From Frankia sp. AgB1.9 (GTDB lineage: Bacteria > Actinomycetota > Actinomycetes > Frankiales > Frankiaceae), in NCBI RefSeq assembly GCF_016786355.1, contig NZ_JADWYX010000027.1, positions 48,633 through 94,435 on the forward strand: a DNA stretch of 45,803 nt. Reading direction: 5' to 3'. Below the pieces are notes generated by a model, which was not told the DNA's origin, did no database searches, and saw only the letters and a list, made by a program, of their open reading frames with translations. This document shows positions 25,102 to 33,892 of this stretch, in pieces (position 1 is the stretch's first letter; every line of letters begins with the position of its first letter). Both the position numbers and the translations under genes were made by a program.

Positions 25102-26208
25102 ATGCCAATCCTCTGCCGCCCTGCCGTGCTGGTCCCAGAAAACACGATCGGAATGGAGGAGACCCTCGAGCTGGCCCGCCGACTGCACGCGGACCACCCT
25201 CAACTCGATCTCGTTCTCCAGCTCATCTCGAACACCGGGGTCAACAAAAGACATCTGGTCCGACCCCTGGCCGAAACCCTGCTGCATCCCGGTTTCGAGG
25301 CGCGTAACGCCGTGTACGCCCAAGAGGCGATGGCCCGGATACCAGGCGTGGTGCGCCCCGCCCTCGCGGCGGCCGGGGACCTCGGGCCCGAGGACATCGA
25401 CGCCATCATCTTCGTCTCCTGCACGGGCTTCCTGATGCCGTCCCTGACGGCCTGGATGATCAACAAACTCGGGTTCCGGAACGACACCCGGCAGATCCCG
25501 ATCGCCCAGCTCGGCTGCGCCGCGGGTGGCGCGGCCATCAACCGGGCGGCCGACTTCTGCACCGCCTACCCGAACGCGAACGTCCTCATCGTCGCCTGCG
25601 AGTTCTGCTCGCTGCTCTACCAGCCGTCGGACCACGACGTCGGCTCGCTGCTGGCCAACGGCCTGTTCGGTGACGCCGTCGCCGCCGCGGTGGTCCGCGG
25701 GCGCGGCGGGTACGGCGTGCAGCTCGAACGGAACTGCTCCTACCTCGTGCCGGACACCGAGGACTGGATTTCCTACGCGGTCAAGGAGACGGGTTTTCAT
25801 TTCCGGCTCGACAAGCGGGTGCCGAAGACGATGGCGATGCTCGCCCCGGCGCTGTGCGCACTCGCGGAAAGCCACGGCTGGGACGCCGGCGCGCTCGACT
25901 TCTACATCATCCACGCAGGCGGCCCACGCATTCTGGACGACCTGCGCGACATTCTCGGCCTGGACCCGGCGTTCTTCCGCTACAGCCGGGCGACCCTGAC
26001 CGAGCATGGCAACATCGCGAGCGCGGTCGTCCTCGACGCCCTTCGGCGCATGTTCGAGGACAACGTTCTCGAACATGGAGCGACCGGCGTGATCGCCGGC
26101 TTCGGCCCCGGCATCACGGCCGAGAGCTGCGTCGGCACCTGGACCTCCCCCATCAGTCAGCCTTCGGACCTGCGCACCCGGCTCACAGCCCGTGAAAGCG
26201 CCGCGTGA
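25102..26208 (+). CDS. rppA: Type III polyketide synthase, tetrahydroxynaphthalene synthase
   Basis: 368 aa. RppA condenses five malonyl-CoA into 1,3,6,8-tetrahydroxynaphthalene, which oxidises to flaviolin. The start MPILCRPAVLVPENTIGMEETL and HPGFEARNAVYAQEA are typical of actinobacterial RppA. The catalytic triad falls where expected: Cys139 (QLGCAAGG), His271 (IIHAGGPR) and Asn304 (EHGNIAS). A GAAGGAGGGG site precedes the ATG. Its TGA overlaps the ATG of the P450 gene (TGATG), the same pairing as rppA with P450mel or CYP158 in Streptomyces. Product: a pigment precursor, possibly spore- or hypha-associated. Confidence 0.94.
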   Translation: MPILCRPAVLVPENTIGMEETLELARRLHADHPQLDLVLQLISNTGVNKRHLVRPLAETLLHPGFEARNAVYAQEAMARIPGVVRPALAAAGDLGPEDIDAIIFVSCTGFLMPSLTAWMINKLGFRNDTRQIPIAQLGCAAGGAAINRAADFCTAYPNANVLIVACEFCSLLYQPSDHDVGSLLANGLFGDAVAAAVVRGRGGYGVQLERNCSYLVPDTEDWISYAVKETGFHFRLDKRVPKTMAMLAPALCALAESHGWDAGALDFYIIHAGGPRILDDLRDILGLDPAFFRYSRATLTEHGNIASAVVLDALRRMFEDNVLEHGATGVIAGFGPGITAESCVGTWTSPISQPSDLRTRLTARESAA

Positions 26209-27419
26209 TGACGACCGAGACGCAGCCCCGGGCGCGGCACTGTCCGTTCGGCCATCTGGAGGCGTTGGAGTTCGACCCACTGCTGCGCCAGCTGCGCGAC
26301 GAGGAGCCGGTCACCCGGATCAGCATGTCCCACGGCCGGGGCTGGGCCTGGCTGGTGACCCGCTACGACGACGTCCGCACGGTCGTGACGGACCACCGGT
26401 TCAGCCGCGCGGCCGGCATCGGCCGTGACCTGCCGCGGATGACGCCCGAGCCGATCGCCCAGGCCGAGGCGGTCAACCTGATGGATCCCCCCGCGCACAC
26501 TCGGCTGCGACGCCTTGTCGCGCAGGGGTTCACGGCGGCCCAGATCGAGCGCATGACCCCGAAGATCCGCGCGGTCGTGGCCCGGCTCCTCGACGACATC
26601 AGCGCCCACGGCGCTCCCGCCGACTTCGCCCGGCTGTTCGCCGCGCGCCTGCCCCTCACCACGATCTGCGAGATCATGGCCATCCCCGACGGCGACCAGC
26701 GGCGCCTGCGGGACCTGGTGGTCACGCTCATGTCGACCGGCGCAGGCCCTGGCCCGACCCGCGAGGCGAAGGCCGCCCTGCGCGCGTACTTCCTGGAGCT
26801 CACCGCGCGGCGGCGCGCCCGGCCGGGCGACGACCTGATCAGCACCCTGGCCCTGGCCCGCGACGGCGACGAGCTGCTGGGCGACACCGAGCTGGCGGTG
26901 ATGTCGATGGTCCTCACCATCAGTGGCCACGACACCAGCACCTACCAGCTCAGCAACATCCTCTACACGCTGCTCACCCACCCCGAGCAGCTCGCGCTGC
27001 TGCGCGCCCGGCCCAGCCTGCTGGAACCCGCGGTCGAGGAGCTGCTGCGCTTCATCCCGTTCCGCCGGGGAGTCGGCATCGCCCGGATCGCGACCGAGGA
27101 CATCGAGCTGGGCGGCGTGACGATCCGCGCCGGCGACGCCGTCCACGTCTCGTACCTGGCGGCCAACCGGGACCCGGACGTGTTCCAGAACCCGGACGAG
27201 CTGGACCTCCAGCGGTACCGGCCGTCTACCCACCTGACCTTCGGCCACGGGACCCACTACTGCGCCGGCGCCAGCCTCGCCCGCGCCGAGCTGCGCATCT
27301 CCCTGGAGGCCCTGCTCGCCCGCTTCCCGGCCCTGCGCCTGGCAGTGCCCCCCGAGGGGATCCCCTGGCACGCCGGCTCCATCTGGCGCTACCCCGAACG
27401 CCTACCCATCGCCTGGTAG
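26208..27419 (+). CDS. Cytochrome P450, CYP158/P450mel-like
   Basis: 403 aa. I-helix SGHDTSTYQ, ExxR in VEELLRFIP and haem loop FGHGTHYCAGASLA with Cys at about residue 352. The FGHGTHYC form and the coupling to rppA point to the CYP158/P450mel group, which joins flaviolin or hydroxynaphthalene units oxidatively into dimers and polymers. ATG 26208 is used; the preceding GTG is also in frame. No ferredoxin gene is adjacent, so electrons must come from a general ferredoxin. It ends 55 bases from the convergent aldolase gene. Confidence 0.93.
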   Translation: MTTETQPRARHCPFGHLEALEFDPLLRQLRDEEPVTRISMSHGRGWAWLVTRYDDVRTVVTDHRFSRAAGIGRDLPRMTPEPIAQAEAVNLMDPPAHTRLRRLVAQGFTAAQIERMTPKIRAVVARLLDDISAHGAPADFARLFAARLPLTTICEIMAIPDGDQRRLRDLVVTLMSTGAGPGPTREAKAALRAYFLELTARRRARPGDDLISTLALARDGDELLGDTELAVMSMVLTISGHDTSTYQLSNILYTLLTHPEQLALLRARPSLLEPAVEELLRFIPFRRGVGIARIATEDIELGGVTIRAGDAVHVSYLAANRDPDVFQNPDELDLQRYRPSTHLTFGHGTHYCAGASLARAELRISLEALLARFPALRLAVPPEGIPWHAGSIWRYPERLPIAW

Positions 27420-27449
27420 CGGCGGTAGCGGCGGTTCCTAGCGACCGTC

Positions 27450-27466
27450 CGCATCAACAGGATGCG
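27450..27466. terminator. Hairpin between convergent genes
   Basis: CGCATC-AACAG-GATGCG forms a perfect 6-bp stem with a 5-base loop, centred in the 55-bp gap between the convergent P450 and aldolase genes. There is no T-tract on either side. A bidirectional, factor-assisted terminator is plausible. Confidence 0.4.
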
Positions 27467-27474
27467 TTCGGCCG

Positions 27475-28218
27475 TCAGCGGGTGTCGAGGAGGGTTGGGT
27501 CGGCGCGGAGCTCGGCGCGGACGGCGGACTCCCAGAAACCGAGGAAGCCGTCGCCGTCGGAGGCCTTCAGGTGGTTCAGGAACCCGGCCGGTAACACCGG
27601 GGTCGGGGTCGCACCTGCCGCCCGGACATGCCAGGCGCGCTGGCAGCGCTGTTCCAGGGCGACGGCGCGCTGGAAGACGGCTCGGGCCGAGCCGCCGAGG
27701 ACGAACACGCCATGGCCGGCGAGCAGCGCGAGATGGCCGCCGTTCATGGCGTCGACGGCGCCTCGCGCGGTGGCGGCGTCGTTGACCGGGCCGGAGTACT
27801 CGTTGACCAGAACGAGGTCGCCACCGCCGCCGAGGGCCGAGCTCTGGTCGTAGATCGGCGGGATCTCACCGAGGTCGGCCCAGACCGTGCCGAACAGCGG
27901 ATGGTTGTGCACGGCCCAGGTCACGTCGGCACGGGCGGCGTGCAGCGCGAGGTGCAGCGGGATGCCGAGCGGCACCGGCCAGTCGCCCTCGACCAGGTTC
28001 CCGGCCAGGTCGATCCGGATGACCTGTTCCGGGCGCAGCTCGTCCCAGCGGACCAGCCACGGGTTGCACAGCAGGGTGCCGTCGGGCTGCAGCGCCGTGA
28101 TATGCCCGGCAAGGTGGTCGTCGTAGCCCTCCTGCCACAGGGCGCGGGCGAGCAGCGCGATCTCCTCGCGGGTGGTGAGCTCCGGCATCAGCTTCTCGGC
28201 CGTCGGGTGGAAGGTCAT
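27475..28218 (-). CDS. Class II aldolase/adducin-family protein
   Basis: 247 aa. Zn-dependent aldolase fold: LARALWQEGYDDHLAGHIT at the start, the metal-binding HNHPLFGTVW (His-x-His) and GHGVFVLGGSARAVFQRAVALEQRC near the end. Members cleave or form C-C bonds (fuculose-phosphate aldolase type) or decarboxylate or hydrolyse related substrates. Last gene of the seven-gene operon, 11 bases after the amidohydrolase stop, so a role in the final cleavage of the pathway substrate is plausible. Substrate unknown. Confidence 0.88.
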   Translation of the reverse strand: MTFHPTAEKLMPELTTREEIALLARALWQEGYDDHLAGHITALQPDGTLLCNPWLVRWDELRPEQVIRIDLAGNLVEGDWPVPLGIPLHLALHAARADVTWAVHNHPLFGTVWADLGEIPPIYDQSSALGGGGDLVLVNEYSGPVNDAATARGAVDAMNGGHLALLAGHGVFVLGGSARAVFQRAVALEQRCQRAWHVRAAGATPTPVLPAGFLNHLKASDGDGFLGFWESAVRAELRADPTLLDTR

Positions 28219-28229
28219 GGCTCTGCCCT

Positions 28230-29438
28230 TCAGTCGGCCGGCAGCACGGTCGGCGGCAGCGGGTGGCGGAACAGGGCGGCGGCGTTCTCGCAGGCCATCG
28301 CCCGGATCTCGGCCGGCGGGATGTGGCCCCAGACGTCGGCCAGCAGCCGCTGGGTGTCCGGCCAGGTCCCGTCGCCGTGCGGGTAGTCGGTCTCGACCAT
28401 GATGTTCTCGACGCCGATCCGGTGCCGGGTATCGATGGTCGACGGGTCATCGAGGGTGCAGAACCAGAAGTTACGGCGCAGCACGTCGGCCGGCCGGAGG
28501 TCCCAGGCGGTGCCGTAGCCGGACCGGTCGACCAGGTTGTCGAGCCGGTCGAGCAGCATCGCGACCCAGCCGATCCCGCCCTCGCTCATCGCGATCTTCA
28601 GGGCCGGGAGCCGGGCCGGGTAGCCAGACCACAGCCACTCGGCGCACGCGGTCAGCGAGGCCTGGCCGAACAGGGTCGCGCCCAGCTGCAGGCCGGGCGC
28701 GCCCGGGGGCCGCTCCTCCAGGCCGGCACTACCGACGTGCAGGGTGATGACGGTCTGGGTGTCGACACAGGCCCGCATGATCGGGTCCCAGTGGTCGGTG
28801 TCCCACAGCGACGGCAGACCGACCCGGTGCGGGCGCTCCGGGAACGTGACGGCGGTGAACCCGCGCTCGGCGTTACGCCGGATCTCGGCGACCGCCAGCT
28901 CGGGGTCCGAAAGGAACGTGATGCCCATCGGGACGACCCGGTCGGGGTAGGCCTGGAACCACTCCTCGTACAGCCAGTCGTTCCAGGCACGGACGCAGGC
29001 CAGGCCCAGCTCCTGGTCGCGGGCGGCGAAGAAGACCCGGCCGCAGAACCCGGTGATCTGCGACGGGAAGTTCACCGAGGCCCAGACACCGCCGAGGTCC
29101 ATGTCCTTCACCCTGGCGTGGATGTCGTAGCAGCCGGGGCGCATCTGCTCGAACCGGAAAGGCTCGACCCGCACCGTCTCGGGCCGCCGGCCGGCGACGG
29201 CGTTCATCCCGACCTGGGTGAAGGTCGCGTCCTCGAACCGCCAGACCTGGTGGCCGCGCTCGGTCTCGACGATCCGCGGCGCCGCGTCCGCGAACCGGGC
29301 CGGGACGCGCCCGGCGAACAGGTGCGGCGGTTCGACGACGTGGTCGTCGACCGAGATGACGGTGTACTGGACCGGCCGGGGCTCGGGCTCCGGCAGGAAC
29401 AGCGCGGGATCGAGGGGCGCGGGAACGATGGTGGTCAC
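28230..29438 (-). CDS. Amidohydrolase-2 family metal-dependent hydrolase/decarboxylase
   Basis: 402 aa TIM-barrel protein of the COG2159 (ACMSD/gamma-resorcylate decarboxylase-like) family. Strand-1 motif VISVDDHVVEPPHLF, then LHVGS, MSEGGIGWVAMLLDR and the catalytic Asp segment ETDYPHGDGTWP are visible. GTG 29438 has GGGAGG upstream and overlaps the preceding thiolase-like stop (GTGA). It is about 35 residues shorter than its paralogue at 33893 in the same operon. The reaction could be hydrolysis or non-oxidative decarboxylation; the sequence alone does not decide. Confidence 0.9.
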   Translation of the reverse strand: MTTIVPAPLDPALFLPEPEPRPVQYTVISVDDHVVEPPHLFAGRVPARFADAAPRIVETERGHQVWRFEDATFTQVGMNAVAGRRPETVRVEPFRFEQMRPGCYDIHARVKDMDLGGVWASVNFPSQITGFCGRVFFAARDQELGLACVRAWNDWLYEEWFQAYPDRVVPMGITFLSDPELAVAEIRRNAERGFTAVTFPERPHRVGLPSLWDTDHWDPIMRACVDTQTVITLHVGSAGLEERPPGAPGLQLGATLFGQASLTACAEWLWSGYPARLPALKIAMSEGGIGWVAMLLDRLDNLVDRSGYGTAWDLRPADVLRRNFWFCTLDDPSTIDTRHRIGVENIMVETDYPHGDGTWPDTQRLLADVWGHIPPAEIRAMACENAAALFRHPLPPTVLPAD

Positions 29439-30595
29439 GGGTGCCTCCCCAGCAGGACGAGGGTGAGGAAGAGGGCGCCGGCGCCGCCGGCGGTGCACAG
29501 GGCGACGTCGGCGCCGGGGACCTGGAGCGCTGGGCCGCAGTCGCCGCGCAGCTGCTCCACGCCGCGGATCACCCGCTGGAGCATCTGGACGGACGAGCCC
29601 GCGTGGCTGAACGACATGGTGCCGCCGTCCGTCGTCACCGGGTGGCTGCCGTCGATGGCGATGTGGCCGTCCGCGACGAACGGCCCGCCCTCCCCCGGCT
29701 CGCAGAACCCGAACGCCTCCAGCTGGCGGATGATCTCGAACGAGAACGGGTCGTAGAGCTCCAGGACGTCGACGTCGTCGCGGCACAGGCCAGCGTTCGC
29801 CAGCGCGCGCTCGAACGCGCGCCGCCCGACGAGGCCGTTGACGGGGGCTCCCGGGCGCCGCCCGACGTGGTCCCAGGCGGGCGGGTACCGGTAGCTCGGG
29901 CCGAGGTGGTCGGAACCGCCGGACAGGACGTGGACGGGCACGCGACGCAGGTCGGCCGCGCGCTCGGCGGTGGTCAGCAGCAGGGCGCAGCCGCCCTCGG
30001 AGGTCGTCGAACAGTCCAGCAGATGGAACGGGTCCGCGACCAGCCGCGAGGCGAGCACGTCGGCGGGGGTGAACGGGCCGCGGCCGGCGTAGACGGCGGC
30101 CGGGTTCGCGTGGCCGTTGTTGCGGATCGTCGCGGCGACGGCGGCGAGCTGCTCGGGTGTCGTTCCGTACTGGATCATGTGGCGGCGGGCGATGAGGGCG
30201 AACTCGGCCACCGTGAACATCCCCCACGGGATGACGAACTCGTTCTCGGGACGGGTCCACGGCGCCGTCGCCGTGTGCTCGGTATAGGTACCCGCCTCGG
30301 CCGTGACGACCAGCACGCAGTCCGCCTGACCGGTGCTGATCGCCGCCGCGGCCTCCAGCACGGCCCCGATGCCGGGCTGGGCGCCCTGCCACGCCGGGCC
30401 CAGACCCAGGTCGTAGACGAGCGCGCCCCCCATGCCCGGGGCGCAGATGCCGTCCACGTCGGCGAGAGCGGCACCGGCGTCGGCCAGGACGCCGGCGACG
30501 GCGTCCAACAGCAGGCTGGTGGACGTCTCGCCGGGCAGCCGGCGGGCCTGGACCGTGTTGTAGGCGCCGACGACGGCAGCCGGCCTTGATGGCAT
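29435..30595 (-). CDS. Thiolase-like (SCP-x/Ltp type) protein
   Basis: 386 aa thiolase fold. Thiolase-type segments are SRPAAVVGAYNTVQARRLPG, EHTATAPWTRPENEFVIPWG, DCSTTSEGGCALLLTT and ELYDPFSFEIIRQLEAFGF. The NxxCxSG nucleophile motif of true thiolases is absent: the aligned stretch reads QPGIGAVLEAAAAI. Such Cys-less Ltp proteins act as retro-aldolases with a DUF35 partner in steroid side-chain degradation (Ltp2 with the DUF35 domain of ChsH2). A DUF35 gene begins this operon. ATG 30595 follows GGAGGAGAG, two bases after the PadR stop. Confidence 0.85.
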   Translation of the reverse strand: MPSRPAAVVGAYNTVQARRLPGETSTSLLLDAVAGVLADAGAALADVDGICAPGMGGALVYDLGLGPAWQGAQPGIGAVLEAAAAISTGQADCVLVVTAEAGTYTEHTATAPWTRPENEFVIPWGMFTVAEFALIARRHMIQYGTTPEQLAAVAATIRNNGHANPAAVYAGRGPFTPADVLASRLVADPFHLLDCSTTSEGGCALLLTTAERAADLRRVPVHVLSGGSDHLGPSYRYPPAWDHVGRRPGAPVNGLVGRRAFERALANAGLCRDDVDVLELYDPFSFEIIRQLEAFGFCEPGEGGPFVADGHIAIDGSHPVTTDGGTMSFSHAGSSVQMLQRVIRGVEQLRGDCGPALQVPGADVALCTAGGAGALFLTLVLLGRHP

Positions 30596-30597
30596 GG

Positions 30598-31383
30598 TCA
30601 GCTCTCCTCCTCGTCGGGAGCGACGGGTCCGCGGGCGGCGGCGGCGCGGTCGGTCGCCTCTGGGTCGGCCGCCTCGGGGTCGGCCGCCGGGACTGGCGGT
30701 TCCACGGCGTAGTCGTGCAGCGGCGGCGGGCCGGCGAACGGCGGCCGGGGCGCGGTGGGCAGCGCGGCCAGCTCGTCCCGCAGCTGGGTGATGTTCGCCA
30801 GCTCCGCGTACATCCGGCGCAGCACGTAGTCGCCGACGGCGCCCGAGTAGCGCAGCTCGGGCCGGTCGGCCAGCCGCACCTCGCGGGCCCGCCGCCTGCC
30901 CCAGCGCAGCTCGTCGATCGCTGCCCGGGTCTGCGCCAGGTGGTGGTCGAGGATCTCCACGACCCGGTCCGGGTCGTCGCTCTCGCCGGCCAGCCACACC
31001 CGCAGCAGCACCGGGTGCTTGATCACCACCGGCTCGTCGTCGGGTGTCCGGTGCAGCCAGTCGCGCAGCACCGCGCGTCCCGCGGGCGTGATCTCGTGGA
31101 CGAGGGTGCGCCGCAGCCCGCGGCCCGGCGCCGGGCTGGACGTCACCAGGCCGAGCTGCTCCAGCCGGGCCAGCTCCTTGCGGATGTGGCTGATCGCCGG
31201 CGCCCAGTAGAAGAAGCGCAGGCTGAAGTCGGCCCGCGTCTTCAGCTCGACCGGCGAGAGCGGCACGTCGGCCACCGCCAGCTGCCCGAGCACGGCATAG
31301 GCCGTCGCGGGCAGGCCGCCTGGCGTCGCGTCGCCTTCCTCGTCGGCGGTGTCGGGGCCGGCGTCTGGCCGTGGCCCGGTCAT
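30598..31383 (-). CDS. PadR-family transcriptional regulator
   Basis: 261 aa. N-terminal PadR winged helix: TAYAVLGQLAVADVPLSPVELK, AISHIRKELARLEQLGLV and LRRTLVHEITPAGRAVLRDWL, followed by the C-terminal helical domain (VVEILDHHLAQTRAAIDELR). The last 45 residues are an Ala/Pro/acidic tail. Its start overlaps the CoA-transferase stop (ATGA) and its stop is two bases before the thiolase-like start, so it is cotranscribed with the pathway genes and probably regulates them by feedback. PadR proteins often sense phenolic compounds; here that is only a hint. Confidence 0.9.
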   Translation of the reverse strand: MTGPRPDAGPDTADEEGDATPGGLPATAYAVLGQLAVADVPLSPVELKTRADFSLRFFYWAPAISHIRKELARLEQLGLVTSSPAPGRGLRRTLVHEITPAGRAVLRDWLHRTPDDEPVVIKHPVLLRVWLAGESDDPDRVVEILDHHLAQTRAAIDELRWGRRRAREVRLADRPELRYSGAVGDYVLRRMYAELANITQLRDELAALPTAPRPPFAGPPPLHDYAVEPPVPAADPEAADPEATDRAAAARGPVAPDEEES

Positions 31384-33884
31384 GCGCCCGCCGGCCGGTC
31401 GGCGAGCACGCCCCGTGCGCGCAGGCCTTCGATCTCCGGGTGGGTGAGGCCGAGCAGGTCCCGGTACACCTCGTCGTCGTGCTGGCCGAAGACCGGCGCG
31501 GGCCGGCGCAGCAACGGGCCGGGATGGCTGGCGAGACGGAACGCGACGCCGGGCATCGGGTGCTCGCCGACCACCGGGTGGGCCAGCCGCTCGAAGAAGC
31601 CCCGGGCCACCAGCTGCGGGTTCGCCAGCAGCGCGGCGGCCGGGGTGACCGGCGCGGCCGGGACCTCGGCCTCGGCGAGCGCCGCGAGCCCGGTCGCCCG
31701 GTCGGGTAGCGCGGCGGCCCAGGCGGCCAGCGCCGCGTCGACGCGGTCGTGGGCGGCCGTGGCGCGCCGGCCCGCGAGCGTCGCCAGGTCCGGGTCGGCG
31801 GCCAGGTCCGGACGACCGGCCACCGCGCACAGCCGGGGCCACTGGGCGTCGTCGGTCACCGCGAGCGCGAGCCAGACGTCGGGGCCGGCCGGATCGCGGG
31901 GGCAGTGGTAGGTGCCCTGCGGGGCGGCGAGCGGCCCGCGGTTGCCGTCGCGGCGCAGCGAGGCGCCGTACGCCGTGTGCTCGACGGTCAGCTCGGCGGC
32001 GACGTTGAGGACCGACTCCACCATGGTCGCCTCGACGAACGCGCCGGCGCCGCTGCTACCCGGGCGGTCCCTCGCCGCGAGCGCCACCAGCGTGGCGAAG
32101 GCGGCGTGCAGGCCGGCGATCGGGTCGCACGCACCGCGCGGGATCACCGGCGGGCCGTCGCGGGTGCCGGTAAGCCAGGCCAGGCCGCTGGCCTGCTCCA
32201 TCGTCTGGGCGAAGCCGGTGCGGTCGCGCCACGGTCCGTCCAGGCCGAAGGCCGGCATTCGGGTGAGCACCGTGGCCGGGTTCGCCGCGCGCACCGCGTC
32301 CCAGTCGAGGCCGAGATTGGGCAGCACCCTGGGCGTGAAGTTCTCGATGACGACGTCGCAGGCGCCGATCAGGCGCCGGGCCAGGTCCTGCCCCTCGCGG
32401 GTCGACAGCTCCAGGCTCACCGCGCGCTTGTTGGCGTTGGTGGCCAGGAACATCGTGCCCCACTCCCACCAGCTCGGCTCGGTCGGCGGCTTGCCACCGG
32501 CGAACCGCAGGCCGTCGGGCCTGGTCACCCCTTCGACCTTGATGACGTCGGCGCCGAGCGAACCGAGGAGCATCGTCGCGGACGGACCGGCCCAGAACGC
32601 CGTCAGGTCGAGGATCCGCAGCCCGTCCAGCGGCAGCTCCCGCCCCGCCGCGCCGGCCTCGACCGGCGCGGGCACGGGCTCCCAGCCGGCGGTGTCGGTG
32701 TGCTCGCCGAGGGCCGGCGCACCGACGAGCGGCTGGCCGCGGAACTCGTCGACCCGGTAGGGCGTGCGCGGCTGGGCGAACCCGCCGCTCGGGTTGGGGA
32801 CGAAGACGCCGCGGGTGGTGAAGTGGTCGATCGTCGTCACGGTCGACGGCGTCCCGACCGGGGTGACCGGGATGCGCAGCCCGGCGGCGAGCTCCACGAT
32901 CTCGTCGGTGGTGTGCCGGGTGGACCACGAGTGGACGGCGGCCAGGAACTCGTCGCGGCGGGCGTGGCGGCGCGCCAGCAGCGCCAGGTCGCGGTCGCCG
33001 AGCAGGTCGGGCCGCTCGATGAGGACCAGGAAGTCCTGGAACTGCTGGGCGGTGATGGTGCAGAAGCCGACCAGCCCGTCCTTGGTCGGCACGATCGACG
33101 GGATCTCCGGTACCCGGCCAGGCGAGCCGGCGACCCCTGGTCCGGGGCCGCCCATGATGGTCGGCCCGACCACCGACAGGCCACCCATCATGATCGTCAT
33201 GCACTCGAGGATGGAGAGGTCGACCAGGTCACCGACGCCGTCGCGCCGGGCGCCGCGCAGCGCGGCGAGCCCGGCCACCGCCGCGTAGACGCCGGCGGCC
33301 CACTCCCCGATCCGCCCGCCCGCCTGCAGCGGGGCGGCATCCGGCTCACCGCGGGCCGCGGTCGAGCCGCACAGCGCCTGCAGCAGGAACTCGTTCACCG
33401 CCCGGTCCCGAAGTGGCTGGGACCCGTGCTCCCGGCCGTCGCCGGTCCACGGGCCGGCCAGGCCGAACGGGCTGATGGACACGACGACGGCGCGCGGGTT
33501 GTCGGCGTGCAGACGCCGGACGGCCGCGGCGTCGAGGCCGTGACCGACGTGGCTCCCACCGGCGAGCGCGCCACCGGTGATGACGACGTCGGCCGCCGCC
33601 GCCAGGCCGAGCACCCGGGGACTGCCAGGGTCGGCGGCGACGGACCGCTTCGAGGCGTTGAGGTAGCGGAACAGCGCGCCATCCCCGTCGAGCGGTGCTC
33701 CCGAGGCGGACCAGGCACGCAGCGGGTCGCCGGCGCCGGGCGGCTCGACCTTCACGACGTCGGCGCCCGCGTCGGCGAACAGCTTGCCGCAGTAGGGCCC
33801 GGCGAGCTGCGTCGAGAGCTCCAGGACGCGGACACCGGCGAGCGGGGCCGCGGGCTCGGCCGGCGCGGCGCGGTCGGAGGTCAT
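31380..33884 (-). CDS. Tandem (double-domain) family III CoA-transferase
   Basis: 834 aa, twice the normal CaiB/BaiF length. Domain 1 runs from about residue 14 (LAGVRVLELSTQLAGPYCGKLFADAGADVVKVEPP) to 400, and domain 2 from about 418 (LDGLRILDLTAFWAGPSATMLLGSLGADVIKVEG) to the end. In each, the segment that holds the catalytic Asp169 of formyl-CoA transferase has Glu instead: Glu227 in VDLSILECM and Glu623 in VEATMVESV, as aligned by eye. Likely activates the pathway acid as a CoA ester. It follows the amidohydrolase by 8 bases and overlaps the PadR start. Confidence 0.9.
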   Translation of the reverse strand: MTSDRAAPAEPAAPLAGVRVLELSTQLAGPYCGKLFADAGADVVKVEPPGAGDPLRAWSASGAPLDGDGALFRYLNASKRSVAADPGSPRVLGLAAAADVVITGGALAGGSHVGHGLDAAAVRRLHADNPRAVVVSISPFGLAGPWTGDGREHGSQPLRDRAVNEFLLQALCGSTAARGEPDAAPLQAGGRIGEWAAGVYAAVAGLAALRGARRDGVGDLVDLSILECMTIMMGGLSVVGPTIMGGPGPGVAGSPGRVPEIPSIVPTKDGLVGFCTITAQQFQDFLVLIERPDLLGDRDLALLARRHARRDEFLAAVHSWSTRHTTDEIVELAAGLRIPVTPVGTPSTVTTIDHFTTRGVFVPNPSGGFAQPRTPYRVDEFRGQPLVGAPALGEHTDTAGWEPVPAPVEAGAAGRELPLDGLRILDLTAFWAGPSATMLLGSLGADVIKVEGVTRPDGLRFAGGKPPTEPSWWEWGTMFLATNANKRAVSLELSTREGQDLARRLIGACDVVIENFTPRVLPNLGLDWDAVRAANPATVLTRMPAFGLDGPWRDRTGFAQTMEQASGLAWLTGTRDGPPVIPRGACDPIAGLHAAFATLVALAARDRPGSSGAGAFVEATMVESVLNVAAELTVEHTAYGASLRRDGNRGPLAAPQGTYHCPRDPAGPDVWLALAVTDDAQWPRLCAVAGRPDLAADPDLATLAGRRATAAHDRVDAALAAWAAALPDRATGLAALAEAEVPAAPVTPAAALLANPQLVARGFFERLAHPVVGEHPMPGVAFRLASHPGPLLRRPAPVFGQHDDEVYRDLLGLTHPEIEGLRARGVLADRPAGA

Positions 33885-33892
33885 CCGGGCGC

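Noticed and set aside
28263..29756. Plus-strand open frame of 497 codons opposite the amidohydrolase gene
   Set aside because: Low-complexity shadow frame; the amidohydrolase motifs are on the minus strand.
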